Below are positions 1 through 7,606 of a stretch of 64,000 nucleotides of DNA, in pieces; position 1 is the first letter of the stretch; every line of letters starts with the position of its first letter. The notes beneath the pieces are model-generated. The model saw only the letters and a list, made by a program, of their open reading frames with translations, did no database searches and was not told the origin of the DNA. The position numbers and the translations under genes were made by a program. This DNA comes from Butyrivibrio sp. XPD2002 (GTDB taxonomy: Bacteria; Bacillota; Clostridia; Lachnospirales; Lachnospiraceae), in NCBI RefSeq assembly GCF_000423945.1, contig NZ_AUIY01000013.1:104109-168108 (forward strand), written 5' to 3'.

Positions 1-202
1 AATGCGTATTTTGAATGAGAAAATACATATTTAGAATCTGTTCATAAAAACATCTGATTTCGTGGACATTTTTTGAGAGAAATCCGGGGCCGTATTCATG
101 CGGTTTGATAGAGCTGCTTTGTTCATATATTCAACACACCTTTTAATTAACACAAAGGCATGAAAATGACCCAAAATGGATTGCCTTCGTTACAGAATAG
201 CA

Positions 203-231
203 TTGACATGGTATATACCGTAGTATATACT
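203..231 (+). promoter_or_regulatory. vapBC promoter with dyad operator
   Basis: TTGACA at 203-208 and TATACT at 226-231 are separated by 17 bp, a textbook sigma-A promoter. The spacer and -10 hold two copies of the self-complementary octamer GTATATAC (211-218 and 223-230) separated by 4 bp. VapBC complexes usually bind such dyads at their own promoter, so autoregulation is inferred. Confidence 0.8.
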
Positions 232-273
232 AATTTTAGCAAACAAGTTCCGATTATTCATGGAGGTATTGTT

Positions 274-504
274 ATGACAACTGCAAAGCTATTTGAGAAC
301 GGAAGAAGCCAAGCCGTAAGACTTCCAAAAGAATGTCGCTTTGAGGGATCTGAGGTCAATGTACATAAGATTGGTAATATCGTATTCCTAATTTCTCCTG
401 AAGATGAGTGGGCTGGGTTGGATGCTGCCATCGCTATGATGGGAGAAGATTTCATGGAAGATGGAAGAGCAGATGATATTGTCCAGGAGCGCGAAGAATT
501 ATGA
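274..504 (+). CDS. vapB: VapB-type antitoxin (AbrB/SpoVT fold)
   Basis: A 76-residue protein whose first 25 residues (TAKLFENGRSQAVRLPKE) are the classical VapB swapped-hairpin DNA-binding signature. The acidic C-terminal half would wrap the toxin. An upstream in-frame ATG at 160 exists, but it lies before the promoter at 203-231, and GGAGG at 262-266 sits 7 nt before ATG 274, so the short form is chosen. The gene overlaps vapC by 4 bp (ATGA), indicating translational coupling. Expected role: neutralise VapC and repress the operon. Confidence 0.9.
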   Translation: MTTAKLFENGRSQAVRLPKECRFEGSEVNVHKIGNIVFLISPEDEWAGLDAAIAMMGEDFMEDGRADDIVQEREEL

Positions 505-914
505 AGTACATGCTTGATACTAACATATGTATTTATGTACTTCGTAACAAGGACAATCAGGCTGAGAATGTCATAAAGAATATCAAAGCTCATAAGGCTG
601 AGGATATCTGCATATCCTCTATAACTTATGCTGAGCTGATGCATGGGGTAGAAAAGAATGTAAATCCCAGCAAAAAACGGCTTGGTCTTATGCTGTTCTT
701 ATCAAATATATCAGTCCTTGATTTTGACCAGAAAGCTGCTGAAGAGTATGGAAAGATAAGAGTAGCCCTTGAAAAATATCGTAACATAATCGGTCCTATG
801 GATATACTGATTGCTGCTCATGGTAAATCCTTAGGAATGACGATTGTAACAAACAACACCAGAGAATTTGAAAGAGTAGAAGGCTTGAAGGTGGAAGACT
901 GGTCGCAAGAATGA
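501..914 (+). CDS. vapC: VapC-type PIN-domain ribonuclease toxin
   Basis: A 137-residue PIN-domain protein. The acidic active site is visible: Asp6 in LDTN, Glu45 in YAEL, Asp101 in GPMD and the TNN motif at 118-119 that takes the place of the fourth acidic residue. It resembles the group that cleaves initiator tRNA. It is coupled to vapB by an ATGA overlap. Length is normal and the frame is intact, so the module looks functional. The exact RNA target is inference from family resemblance. Confidence 0.9.
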   Translation: MKYMLDTNICIYVLRNKDNQAENVIKNIKAHKAEDICISSITYAELMHGVEKNVNPSKKRLGLMLFLSNISVLDFDQKAAEEYGKIRVALEKYRNIIGPMDILIAAHGKSLGMTIVTNNTREFERVEGLKVEDWSQE

Positions 915-1001
915 GGCTTGGATCAGGGTATTAAGTTTATCATTTTTGTACAACCTGGTGTCAGTTGAGTTGAACGAGGGTCACATTTGTGACTATCGTA
1001 T

Positions 1002-1064
1002 TTGTATCACATTTTGTATCTGAATAAAACATAGATACAAAATATTGCTTTTACTCTGATACAA
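1002..1064. repeat. Nested inverted repeats downstream of vapC
   Basis: An inner perfect pair TTTTGTATCT (1012-1021) / AGATACAAAA (1033-1042) is enclosed by an outer pair TTGTATCA (1002-1009) / TGATACAA (1057-1064). All four arms share the core TTGTATC. The DNA between vapC and the small gene at 1332 (about 415 bp) contains no other recognisable feature. It may be an operator for a dimeric repressor or a recombination site. Confidence 0.6.
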
Positions 1065-1331
1065 GATGTGTTTGTCATGGCACAATTATAACATTATAGG
1101 GCAGTTTCTTCCGACTGTTTTTTCTTGATAGGCTACTTCTCTCGAAAGAAGATATATACTGCCATACTACAATCCGGCTATTTGCATATTGTCAATACTG
1201 ATTATTGTCATAATTCTGTATTAAATTTAATGTATGGCAATTATGTACCAAATATATTACATACGGGGAGCAAAACGATATATATTTCAAGTAGTAAATC
1301 TAACGAACATTAAATTTATGAGGATTCATAC

Positions 1332-1499
1332 ATGAAATATAGCGATGAAGAAGTAAAAAAAGCAGCGGAGATATTATTTCCAGAATGTAGGAAGTATGAG
1401 GTAAGCATTAGCTGCAGCGAGAATATTTTAGGTACTAATGATGATGAAATCTATAGCTATGATAACTTTCGAGATAAATCAAATATAAATAAATGTTGA
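1332..1499 (+). CDS. Small hypothetical protein (55 aa)
   Basis: Starts at ATG 1332 with a weak ATGAGGA ribosome site about 7 nt upstream, and encodes a charged soluble peptide beginning MKYSDEEVKKAAEILFP with two cysteines in the middle and one at the end. No family was recognised. It is followed at once by a GC-rich hairpin, which supports it being a real short transcription unit. It could also be the N-terminal remnant of a longer gene. Confidence 0.45.
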   Translation: MKYSDEEVKKAAEILFPECRKYEVSISCSENILGTNDDEIYSYDNFRDKSNINKC

Positions 1500-1505
1500 C
1501 AGGTA

Positions 1506-1529
1506 CGCCCCCGCATTACTGCGAGGGCG
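1506..1529. terminator. GC-rich hairpin, possible terminator
   Basis: Ten-bp arms (1506-1515 and 1520-1529) with one mismatch and a TTAC loop lie between the small gene at 1332 and the convergent CPBP gene. The flanking T-tracts are short on both sides, so it could be a weak bidirectional terminator. Confidence 0.5.
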
Positions 1530-1542
1530 CATTTATTGAAAT

Positions 1543-2412
1543 TTAATTCATGGCTTCAAGACTATCTTTATATAATCTTGTTCTGGTAATGATTACAAAA
1601 AATACTATATCAAGTACAATTGAAACCGGATTAACCAGTGTTTTGTAAACATCACTGAATGGATAGATCATTGCTCCTGTAAGAACGATATTTTCAAACA
1701 TATGTAAAAAGAATATTGGAAAGACTTTTCTGTGTGAAATAACATATATCGAACTATATACAAGGGAATTTGTTACACACATAAGTACAAAGCATACCGC
1801 TAAAAGCATGTTCGAATGAGCCCATTCATACTGAATCTGAGCAGGATAAAAGAACAGTGGTAAATGCCATATTCCCCAGATTAATCCAATAATTATCGAA
1901 CCTTTTACAACATTCTTTTTATTGATTACCATATCTGAGAGAAAGCCTCTCCAGCCAAACTCTTCAGAGAATGGTCCTGATATCAGCCCCCAAAACAGGA
2001 AATAGAAAAACATTAATGGATTTCCCGCAATAAGTTTTAGCCCCTCAAATCCGAGATTTTCTCCTCCATTCATCTTGGATATTGTCTGTGTGACAAAGCA
2101 CTCAATACATATGAGAAGCAAGCTGATAAATATAGCTAAAATACTTCTTTTATCCGGTACAAGACATCTTTTGAAGAAATCTTTAATATTCTCTTTTTTG
2201 TATAAAACAGCGACAAAAATGCCTCCTAAAAGTGATGGAAGCATACCCCCGATAACAAAAAAGATAGATGCAAAGTCAAATGAAGATACCGAAGTCTCTT
2301 CTACATTCATTTGTAATACTATTGGCGTAAATTGAAAGAGCCACGTTAATAAAAGTGTAACTATAACGAAAATAACAGCTACCTTTTTCTTGCTTAAATT
2401 CTCATTTTTCAT
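1543..2412 (-). CDS. CPBP family intramembrane metalloprotease
   Basis: A 289-residue polytopic membrane protein with about eight hydrophobic segments. The CPBP (Abi, CAAX protease-like) motifs are present: SEEFGWRGFL around residue 150 gives the EExxxR motif, and GIWHLPLFF about 30 residues later supplies the second-motif histidine. Family members are glutamic-type membrane proteases or bacteriocin-immunity proteins. A GGGGG-type ribosome site precedes the start. It is monocistronic and convergent with the small ORF to its left. The substrate cannot be told from sequence. Confidence 0.88.
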   Translation of the reverse strand: MKNENLSKKKVAVIFVIVTLLLTWLFQFTPIVLQMNVEETSVSSFDFASIFFVIGGMLPSLLGGIFVAVLYKKENIKDFFKRCLVPDKRSILAIFISLLLICIECFVTQTISKMNGGENLGFEGLKLIAGNPLMFFYFLFWGLISGPFSEEFGWRGFLSDMVINKKNVVKGSIIIGLIWGIWHLPLFFYPAQIQYEWAHSNMLLAVCFVLMCVTNSLVYSSIYVISHRKVFPIFFLHMFENIVLTGAMIYPFSDVYKTLVNPVSIVLDIVFFVIITRTRLYKDSLEAMN

Positions 2413-2651
2413 GCACTACCCCCATCCCCGTAACAATTTTTTATAATACAGTTCAATATTTTATCAGTTTATATGGCTGTTATCTACGCATTTAGTGCTA
2501 ATTTTAATAAGGGGCTGTCGCACTAAGCAATTTAAAGTACGGGCAGTAGACATTAACAACTGTATTTGTGCAATTTTATCCATATTTGTTGCCGTAATAT
2601 GGTAGAATTTCATAGTAATAATAGTCAGTTTACAGCATGAGGAGACATGTG

Positions 2652-3911
2652 ATGAAAAAGAGATTGGTAAGCCTAATAATTGCATCCTTTATGGCAGCAC
2701 AGCTTGTTGCGTGCGGTACAAATACCAAAGGAGAGGTAAGTACTAATGCTGGAAGCGACCTCTCCAAGACTGAATCTGCGCAAAAAGAGGAGGAGAGCAG
2801 CGAGAAAACTTCTGAAAGCAGTGAAGAATCAGCAACTAATGAAGAAAATACAGGCATGGCAAATCCCTGGAGAGACTGCACAGAGGATGAAGCAAAATCA
2901 TCCTGTCCACGCCTGTTTAAAGCGCCCGAGGGCAGTAAGGTAACAGGCTGGAGCATGATGGGGGAAAAGAGCGATGATCCCGGAGCCCAGGGTCCACTGA
3001 TACAGCTGGATTTTAGTATGGATGATATGGATTTTACTGCAAGAGCCCAGTATGGAGCCGATGAATATGCAGATATTTCCGGCATGTACTATGAATGGAC
3101 TACTACAGATGATGTAACCCTAGCTAACTGGGGTGAAGGGCATATGGAGGGCAAGGTCAGCCGCTATGTAGGAGATGACGGCATGGTCGACCTTTGTACC
3201 TGGTACGATATTGAAATTGGAATAGCGTATTCCCTGTCTGTCGAAGCTTCTGACCTTGACGGATTTGACATCCAGGCAGTTGCTGAGCAGATGTATAGCC
3301 AAGAGAACGAGCCCGGAGTAGATGGTGAATCTGATTCAGAGGACGGCGCAGAGGGTTCATATGCTCCTGCGGACTTTAACCCTGCAGATATATATGTGGC
3401 AACAGCTGAGAAGTCTTCCATAGATATTTCCGGATGTGATACATTCACACAGATTGTTGATAAGCTTGAAGATGGCATGGGCTATGCAAATGCCACCATC
3501 GGAGATTCCGATGTACTTCTGGTATCAAGCGGAACATACGAATGGGAATCCGGAGTTTATGCAGCAATAGATTCTGAAATTTTCTACTATAAAGACGGAG
3601 TTCCTACATATCTCGCTACAGTTTCGTCGAGCGGCACAGCAGATCCACTGAAAATAAAGGATGGAAATCTTTATGTTGCCGGACACCATTTCATATTCAA
3701 ATATCTGATAGATAGCGGTTGTCTTATCGAGACTGAGGAAGCATATGAAGAATATGATGATAATGGTAATGAAATATACTATTACAAGACCTGCAACAGC
3801 CAGTTCGAAGATTATGACGCACCGACTGCAAAAAGCCGCTACGAGGAGCTCTTTACAGAGCTTGAAGGTGCAGAGGTTATAAGTTTTAATACTGTAGGTG
3901 GAAACTCCTAA
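2652..3911 (+). CDS. Secreted lipoprotein of unknown function
   Basis: Residues 1-20 form a lipoprotein signal peptide ending in the lipobox LVAC, followed by a Ser/Glu/Lys-rich tether to about residue 70. Two globular segments follow, joined by an acidic linker near residue 225: the first has a repeated aromatic/acidic pattern (DISGMYYEWT), the second is beta-rich. ATG 2637 is also in frame, but GAGGAGA at 2639-2645 can only serve ATG 2652, which directly begins the signal peptide. A strong terminator follows. The family is unrecognised; a surface ligand-binding protein is a guess. Confidence 0.75.
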   Translation: MKKRLVSLIIASFMAAQLVACGTNTKGEVSTNAGSDLSKTESAQKEEESSEKTSESSEESATNEENTGMANPWRDCTEDEAKSSCPRLFKAPEGSKVTGWSMMGEKSDDPGAQGPLIQLDFSMDDMDFTARAQYGADEYADISGMYYEWTTTDDVTLANWGEGHMEGKVSRYVGDDGMVDLCTWYDIEIGIAYSLSVEASDLDGFDIQAVAEQMYSQENEPGVDGESDSEDGAEGSYAPADFNPADIYVATAEKSSIDISGCDTFTQIVDKLEDGMGYANATIGDSDVLLVSSGTYEWESGVYAAIDSEIFYYKDGVPTYLATVSSSGTADPLKIKDGNLYVAGHHFIFKYLIDSGCLIETEEAYEEYDDNGNEIYYYKTCNSQFEDYDAPTAKSRYEELFTELEGAEVISFNTVGGNS

Positions 3912-3918
3912 ATAGACC

Positions 3919-3944
3919 CGGCGGCAGAAATGCCGCCGTTTTTT
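3919..3944 (+). terminator. Rho-independent terminator
   Basis: Perfect 8-bp stem CGGCGGCA / TGCCGCCG with GAAA loop, followed by six T residues, 8 bp after the lipoprotein stop codon. Confidence 0.95.
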
Positions 3945-4060
3945 ATTGTTTATTGTTCTTTTTTTGTAAAAAACTCTTTTCTATTTGCAATAAATGGGAA
4001 TGGTCATGGGATGGAGATAGGTGTATTGTGGTAGAAACAAAAGCATTTGGGGGAATTATT

Positions 4061-4873
4061 ATGGAGAAACAATTAAAATATCCTATTCTCATGGTTCACG
4101 GGATGGGATTTAGGGATCGTAAATATCTAAACTACTGGGGCAGAATACCAGCTGCTCTTGAATCAGCAGGCTGTCAGATATTCTATGGAAATCAGGACAG
4201 CAACGCTTCTATTGAGACAAATGCGCTGGTACTTCGTGACAAAATATTTGAAATTCTTGAAAAGACCGGGGCTGATAAAGTTAACGTCATAGCCCATTCT
4301 AAAGGAGGCCTTGATATCAGATGCGCAATAGCAAAGTATGGACTGGGAGATAAGGTTGCATCAGTAACCACCATGAGTACTCCACACAACGGATCCGTCA
4401 CGGTTGATAAGCTTTTAAAGCTCCCGGATTTTCTTGTCCGTATAGCCGGAAAGTGCACGGATATTGTTTTCAGAGTTCTTGGTGACAAACAGCCTGATTC
4501 CTACAGCGTATTCAAATCGTTCACTACAGATGGGGCAGCAAAGTTTAATGCTGAGTATCCCGATGCTCCAGAAACCTATTACCAGAGCTACGCATTTGCC
4601 ATGAAAAGTCCATTCAGTGATATTTTCCTATGGTTCCCAAGTCTGGTCGTATGGCTCGTTGAAGGAGTAAACGATGGACTCCTTACACCTGAGTCTGTGA
4701 AGTGGACTAACTTTAAGGGAATTGTCCGAAGTAATTCAAGGCGCGGAATTTCTCACTGCGACGAAGTAGACATGCGCCGTATAAGGCTTACAAGAAAGCA
4801 GGGTGAAGGAGTGTCTGATATAACGGAGTTTTACATTGGTGTTGCTAATGATCTGATGCTGATGGGATATTAA
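4061..4873 (+). CDS. Alpha/beta-hydrolase lipase/esterase
   Basis: 270 residues of the triacylglycerol lipase type. The oxyanion-hole strand HGMGFRDR lies near residue 13, the nucleophile elbow AHSKG near 87-91 (Ala replaces the first Gly as in Bacillus lipases), an Asp in VNDGLLTPES and a His in ISHCDEVD complete a plausible triad. No signal peptide, so it is probably cytoplasmic. GGGGGAAT at 4049-4056 selects ATG 4061 over a longer in-frame reading whose N-terminus is low-complexity and overlaps the preceding terminator region. The gene stands alone. Confidence 0.82.
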   Translation: MEKQLKYPILMVHGMGFRDRKYLNYWGRIPAALESAGCQIFYGNQDSNASIETNALVLRDKIFEILEKTGADKVNVIAHSKGGLDIRCAIAKYGLGDKVASVTTMSTPHNGSVTVDKLLKLPDFLVRIAGKCTDIVFRVLGDKQPDSYSVFKSFTTDGAAKFNAEYPDAPETYYQSYAFAMKSPFSDIFLWFPSLVVWLVEGVNDGLLTPESVKWTNFKGIVRSNSRRGISHCDEVDMRRIRLTRKQGEGVSDITEFYIGVANDLMLMGY

Positions 4874-5011
4874 AAACCATATTTCTTCCAGAAGGAAAAA
4901 TATAAGATTACTTTTTGCTCTACATGATATGTAACAGATTCATCTTTTTGTTAAGTATACATACATACCAGCTAAAATGGGCGGTACAGCTGTAGCTACT
5001 CATATAAAATC

Positions 5012-5103
5012 TGTAAATAGTTGTAATTCTATATCTGCGTTGTAAATACTTGTATAGAAGTGTAAATAGGTGTATTATTGTATTAATCATGTAAATAGTT
5101 GTA
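5012..5103 (+). repeat. Four iterated TGTAAATA-NN-TGTA motifs
   Basis: Motif copies at 5012-5025, 5041-5054, 5061-5074 and 5090-5103 share TGTAAATA, two variable bases, then TGTA. Start-to-start distances are 29, 20 and 29 bp, a symmetric arrangement. The last copy ends 2 bp before the ribosome site (GGAGG, 5106-5110) of the AAA ATPase. It is probably an operator array for a multimeric DNA-binding protein. Confidence 0.75.
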
Positions 5104-5115
5104 TTGGAGGGCATT

Positions 5116-6192
5116 ATGAAAAATCCATTTACACATACACCTGGAAGAGTTGGTGATGCGAATATTACCACCACTTTGGAAGAAAAAGTCTACGAAAATT
5201 TCTTGTATCCACAGCCATCTGAGAGTGTATACAAGATAACTGGAATACGAGGATCAGGGAAAACCGTTATCTTTGGAAATATCCTTAGACATTATAAAAC
5301 TGTGGACATGAAAGCTGAAGGATGGCTGGTTTACGATGTCTCATCTGCAAGAAATCAGATAAGCACATTGATATCTTATCTATTGCTTGAGCCGGAAGTT
5401 AAAAAAGCGCTGCTGGCAGAAAAAACTAATTTGAGCATTTCAATACCTTTTATTGGAATAAATGCTGGTGTTGATACAAAAACGGATTATGATGATGAAG
5501 TGCGTCTTGAGCAACTTATTGGTATTTTAGTCAAGGCGAAAAAGAAGATTATGATTGGTATCGATGATATAGCAAAGACCGACGCAATGACTGAATTCTG
5601 CTCAGTATATGCGAAGCTGATAAGAAATACTTTGGAGGATGAAATAGCAGCGCCATGGCCTGTTTATCTTATTTGCTCTGGGGTTTATCAGAATTTCTAT
5701 GAGTTGGGCGAAGTTCCAAATCTTACTTTCTTTAAGAGGGCGGCCGAACTGAGAACAGAGCCATTTCCTATGCCTGCAATGGCAATCAAGTATGAAGATA
5801 TGGCACAGATGGATGAAGACAAAGCTATTTCTTTTGCCAAGATGACTAAAGGCTTTGCCTATGCTTATCAGGTGTTTGGAAGTGCATACTTCGAACACAA
5901 AGACAAGGGCGAAGAATATGTGCTAAAGCAGGCAAAGAGTGAGCTGTTCGCTCAATGCTATGAGAAGATATGGAGAGAACTCCCTGAAGGAGAACGGGAA
6001 ATCCTCAGAATAGTTTCTTCAGGTCCCAAAAAGAGAAAAGAAGTTCTAGAGGAATTGGATGGTAAGGGGAGCTATCAGGTAAACAGTACTGCGCTGAAAA
6101 AAAAGGGGTTACTCCTTGATAGCTCAGAGTCTTATGGTGTAGCGGAGATCACATTGCCATTTTTCGGTGAGTATATTCAGAAATATTGTTGA
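5116..6192 (+). CDS. AAA-type ATP-binding protein with C-terminal winged-helix-like region
   Basis: 358 residues. Walker A is GIRGSGKT at residues 43-50 and Walker B is MIGIDDI near 140. The C-terminal 70 residues (after REILRIVSSGPKKRKEV) look like a winged helix. This architecture is common in stand-alone Firmicute ATPases of unknown role that resemble ORC/Cdc6-like or STAND regulators. GGAGG at 5106-5110 supports ATG 5116; a TTG at 5104 precedes the ribosome site and is rejected. The iterated motifs directly upstream suggest dedicated, possibly self-directed, regulation. Confidence 0.82.
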   Translation: MKNPFTHTPGRVGDANITTTLEEKVYENFLYPQPSESVYKITGIRGSGKTVIFGNILRHYKTVDMKAEGWLVYDVSSARNQISTLISYLLLEPEVKKALLAEKTNLSISIPFIGINAGVDTKTDYDDEVRLEQLIGILVKAKKKIMIGIDDIAKTDAMTEFCSVYAKLIRNTLEDEIAAPWPVYLICSGVYQNFYELGEVPNLTFFKRAAELRTEPFPMPAMAIKYEDMAQMDEDKAISFAKMTKGFAYAYQVFGSAYFEHKDKGEEYVLKQAKSELFAQCYEKIWRELPEGEREILRIVSSGPKKRKEVLEELDGKGSYQVNSTALKKKGLLLDSSESYGVAEITLPFFGEYIQKYC

Positions 6193-6364
6193 TTGTTTAT
6201 GGTGTAGAATTACCATGAAATATCACATGCTATGATTTGGCTTATAACGAAAATATGCTATTGTATTTACATACACATTCAATTTACTTAAGAATATCTA
6301 TTTCATATTTTATCAATTGTTCTATTTTGAATAGCACAACATATAACAATATCAGGAGGCACAA

Positions 6365-7216
6365 ATGTTACATATCATAGTTCTCAGCAAGGGGTATTTC
6401 CCTGAAAAATTAAGCACAAAGGATACTGCAAAGGACAGGGTAATTGTAATAGCTTCAGCAAACGATTCCATACCAGTGTCTGCATATCAGAATGCGATGT
6501 TAAGGAATATGGAGGTAAAACTCCTTCCTGAGATAAAGGATACTTCTGCAGAAGGAAAGAATATTCTGCGCATTGCCCAGGCTATGCTCATAGGTCAGCT
6601 CACAGCAGCCGAGAAGGAATATGAACTTTATACAGATGATGATGTTCTAAAGAAAGGACTCGCTCCTTCTTCAGGAGCAAAAGCTTCTTCTAAAAAGCAG
6701 CCACGCAAAAAAGTGAGCATAGAAGTTGAAGTAAAAGAGAAGAAGTCTGAACCTGCTGGGGAGAAGGCTCCAAAGAAGCAGATAGAAAAGAAAAAAGCAG
6801 CTTCTGAGAAACAGACAGTAAAAGCCTCGGATAAGGAAGCAAAGGCTGAAACAGGTGAGAAAGAAACAAAGTCAGCACCAACAAAGAAAAGACCCATGAT
6901 CACAAACAAGATGGCAGACTTTGCGCCAAAGCAGGAAAGCGTGCCTGAAAAGAAGGAGAAAAAAACAGCTAAGGCTCCGGCAAAGAAGAAGGAAGCTGTA
7001 AAGATTCCAACTCTTGCACAGATAAAAAAGGTGCTGGGAGCTGCAAACAGCGGCTATGCTAAGACAGTACTTGAAGTGTGTAAGAATTCTAATCAGATAA
7101 CATTTGAGATGAATGCTAGAATGGAACTTGCCAAGGCAGGACTTGGTTCAGGCGCATGTCAGGAGATTGCAAAAACTCTTAACGACGAGTTTGGAAAACA
7201 GCTTCCACCGGCATAA
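6365..7216 (+). CDS. Lysine-rich hypothetical protein
   Basis: 283 residues in three parts: a folded N-terminal segment (about 1-95), a Lys/Glu/Ala-rich low-complexity linker (about 97-215) of the type seen in nucleic-acid-binding tails, and a helical C-terminal 65 residues. The ribosome site is AGGAGG 5 nt before the start. A strong hairpin terminator follows. Nothing catalytic was recognised. The basic linker suggests DNA or RNA binding; this is inference. It lies 172 bp after the AAA ATPase on the same strand and could be functionally linked to it. Confidence 0.7.
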   Translation: MLHIIVLSKGYFPEKLSTKDTAKDRVIVIASANDSIPVSAYQNAMLRNMEVKLLPEIKDTSAEGKNILRIAQAMLIGQLTAAEKEYELYTDDDVLKKGLAPSSGAKASSKKQPRKKVSIEVEVKEKKSEPAGEKAPKKQIEKKKAASEKQTVKASDKEAKAETGEKETKSAPTKKRPMITNKMADFAPKQESVPEKKEKKTAKAPAKKKEAVKIPTLAQIKKVLGAANSGYAKTVLEVCKNSNQITFEMNARMELAKAGLGSGACQEIAKTLNDEFGKQLPPA

Positions 7217-7223
7217 GACAAAA

Positions 7224-7268
7224 CAAAAAAACCGCAAATCATCGATTATTTGATGGTTTGCGGTTTTA
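7224..7268. terminator. Bidirectional hairpin terminator
   Basis: Thirteen-bp arms 7231-7243 and 7252-7264 (one G-U pair) are flanked by an A-tract on the left and TTTT on the right, just after the lysine-rich gene. From here to the kinase start at 7607 I see only a 15-codon reading frame at 7423 and no recognisable gene. Confidence 0.9.
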
Positions 7269-7606
7269 GTTTGCGCTAAAGATCAGTTATCCAGATTATC
7301 TACATATGATTCATTGCTAAATCATCGCAGAGATAGAGGTTTGATTTTGAATTTCTATCAGTTTGAGGTAAAATACCCCTGTAATTGTATTATACAAAGC
7401 GGAGTTTGAAAGGATTATAAATATGAAAAACGCATTATCTTGGCTGTTAATTTTGTTAAATGTGATATGAAGAACCACATAATTTTTATACCATTGAGCT
7501 ATAAAACTCTTGGGAATTATCCATCCCCAATCGCAATTTGAGCGAATGGTTCTATTCCGGAATTATCGCGAAAGGTTATGGAAAAAATTACGGAGGCAGA
7601 CCCTGA

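Noticed and set aside
1125..1313. 62-codon plus-strand reading frame
   Set aside because: It starts with TTG, has no ribosome site and no coding character; likely chance.
7423..7470. ATG with AAAGGA upstream and 15 codons (MKNALSWLLILLNVI), as a leader peptide or decayed signal peptide
   Set aside because: Too short to judge and no attenuator hairpin follows; kept only as a note.
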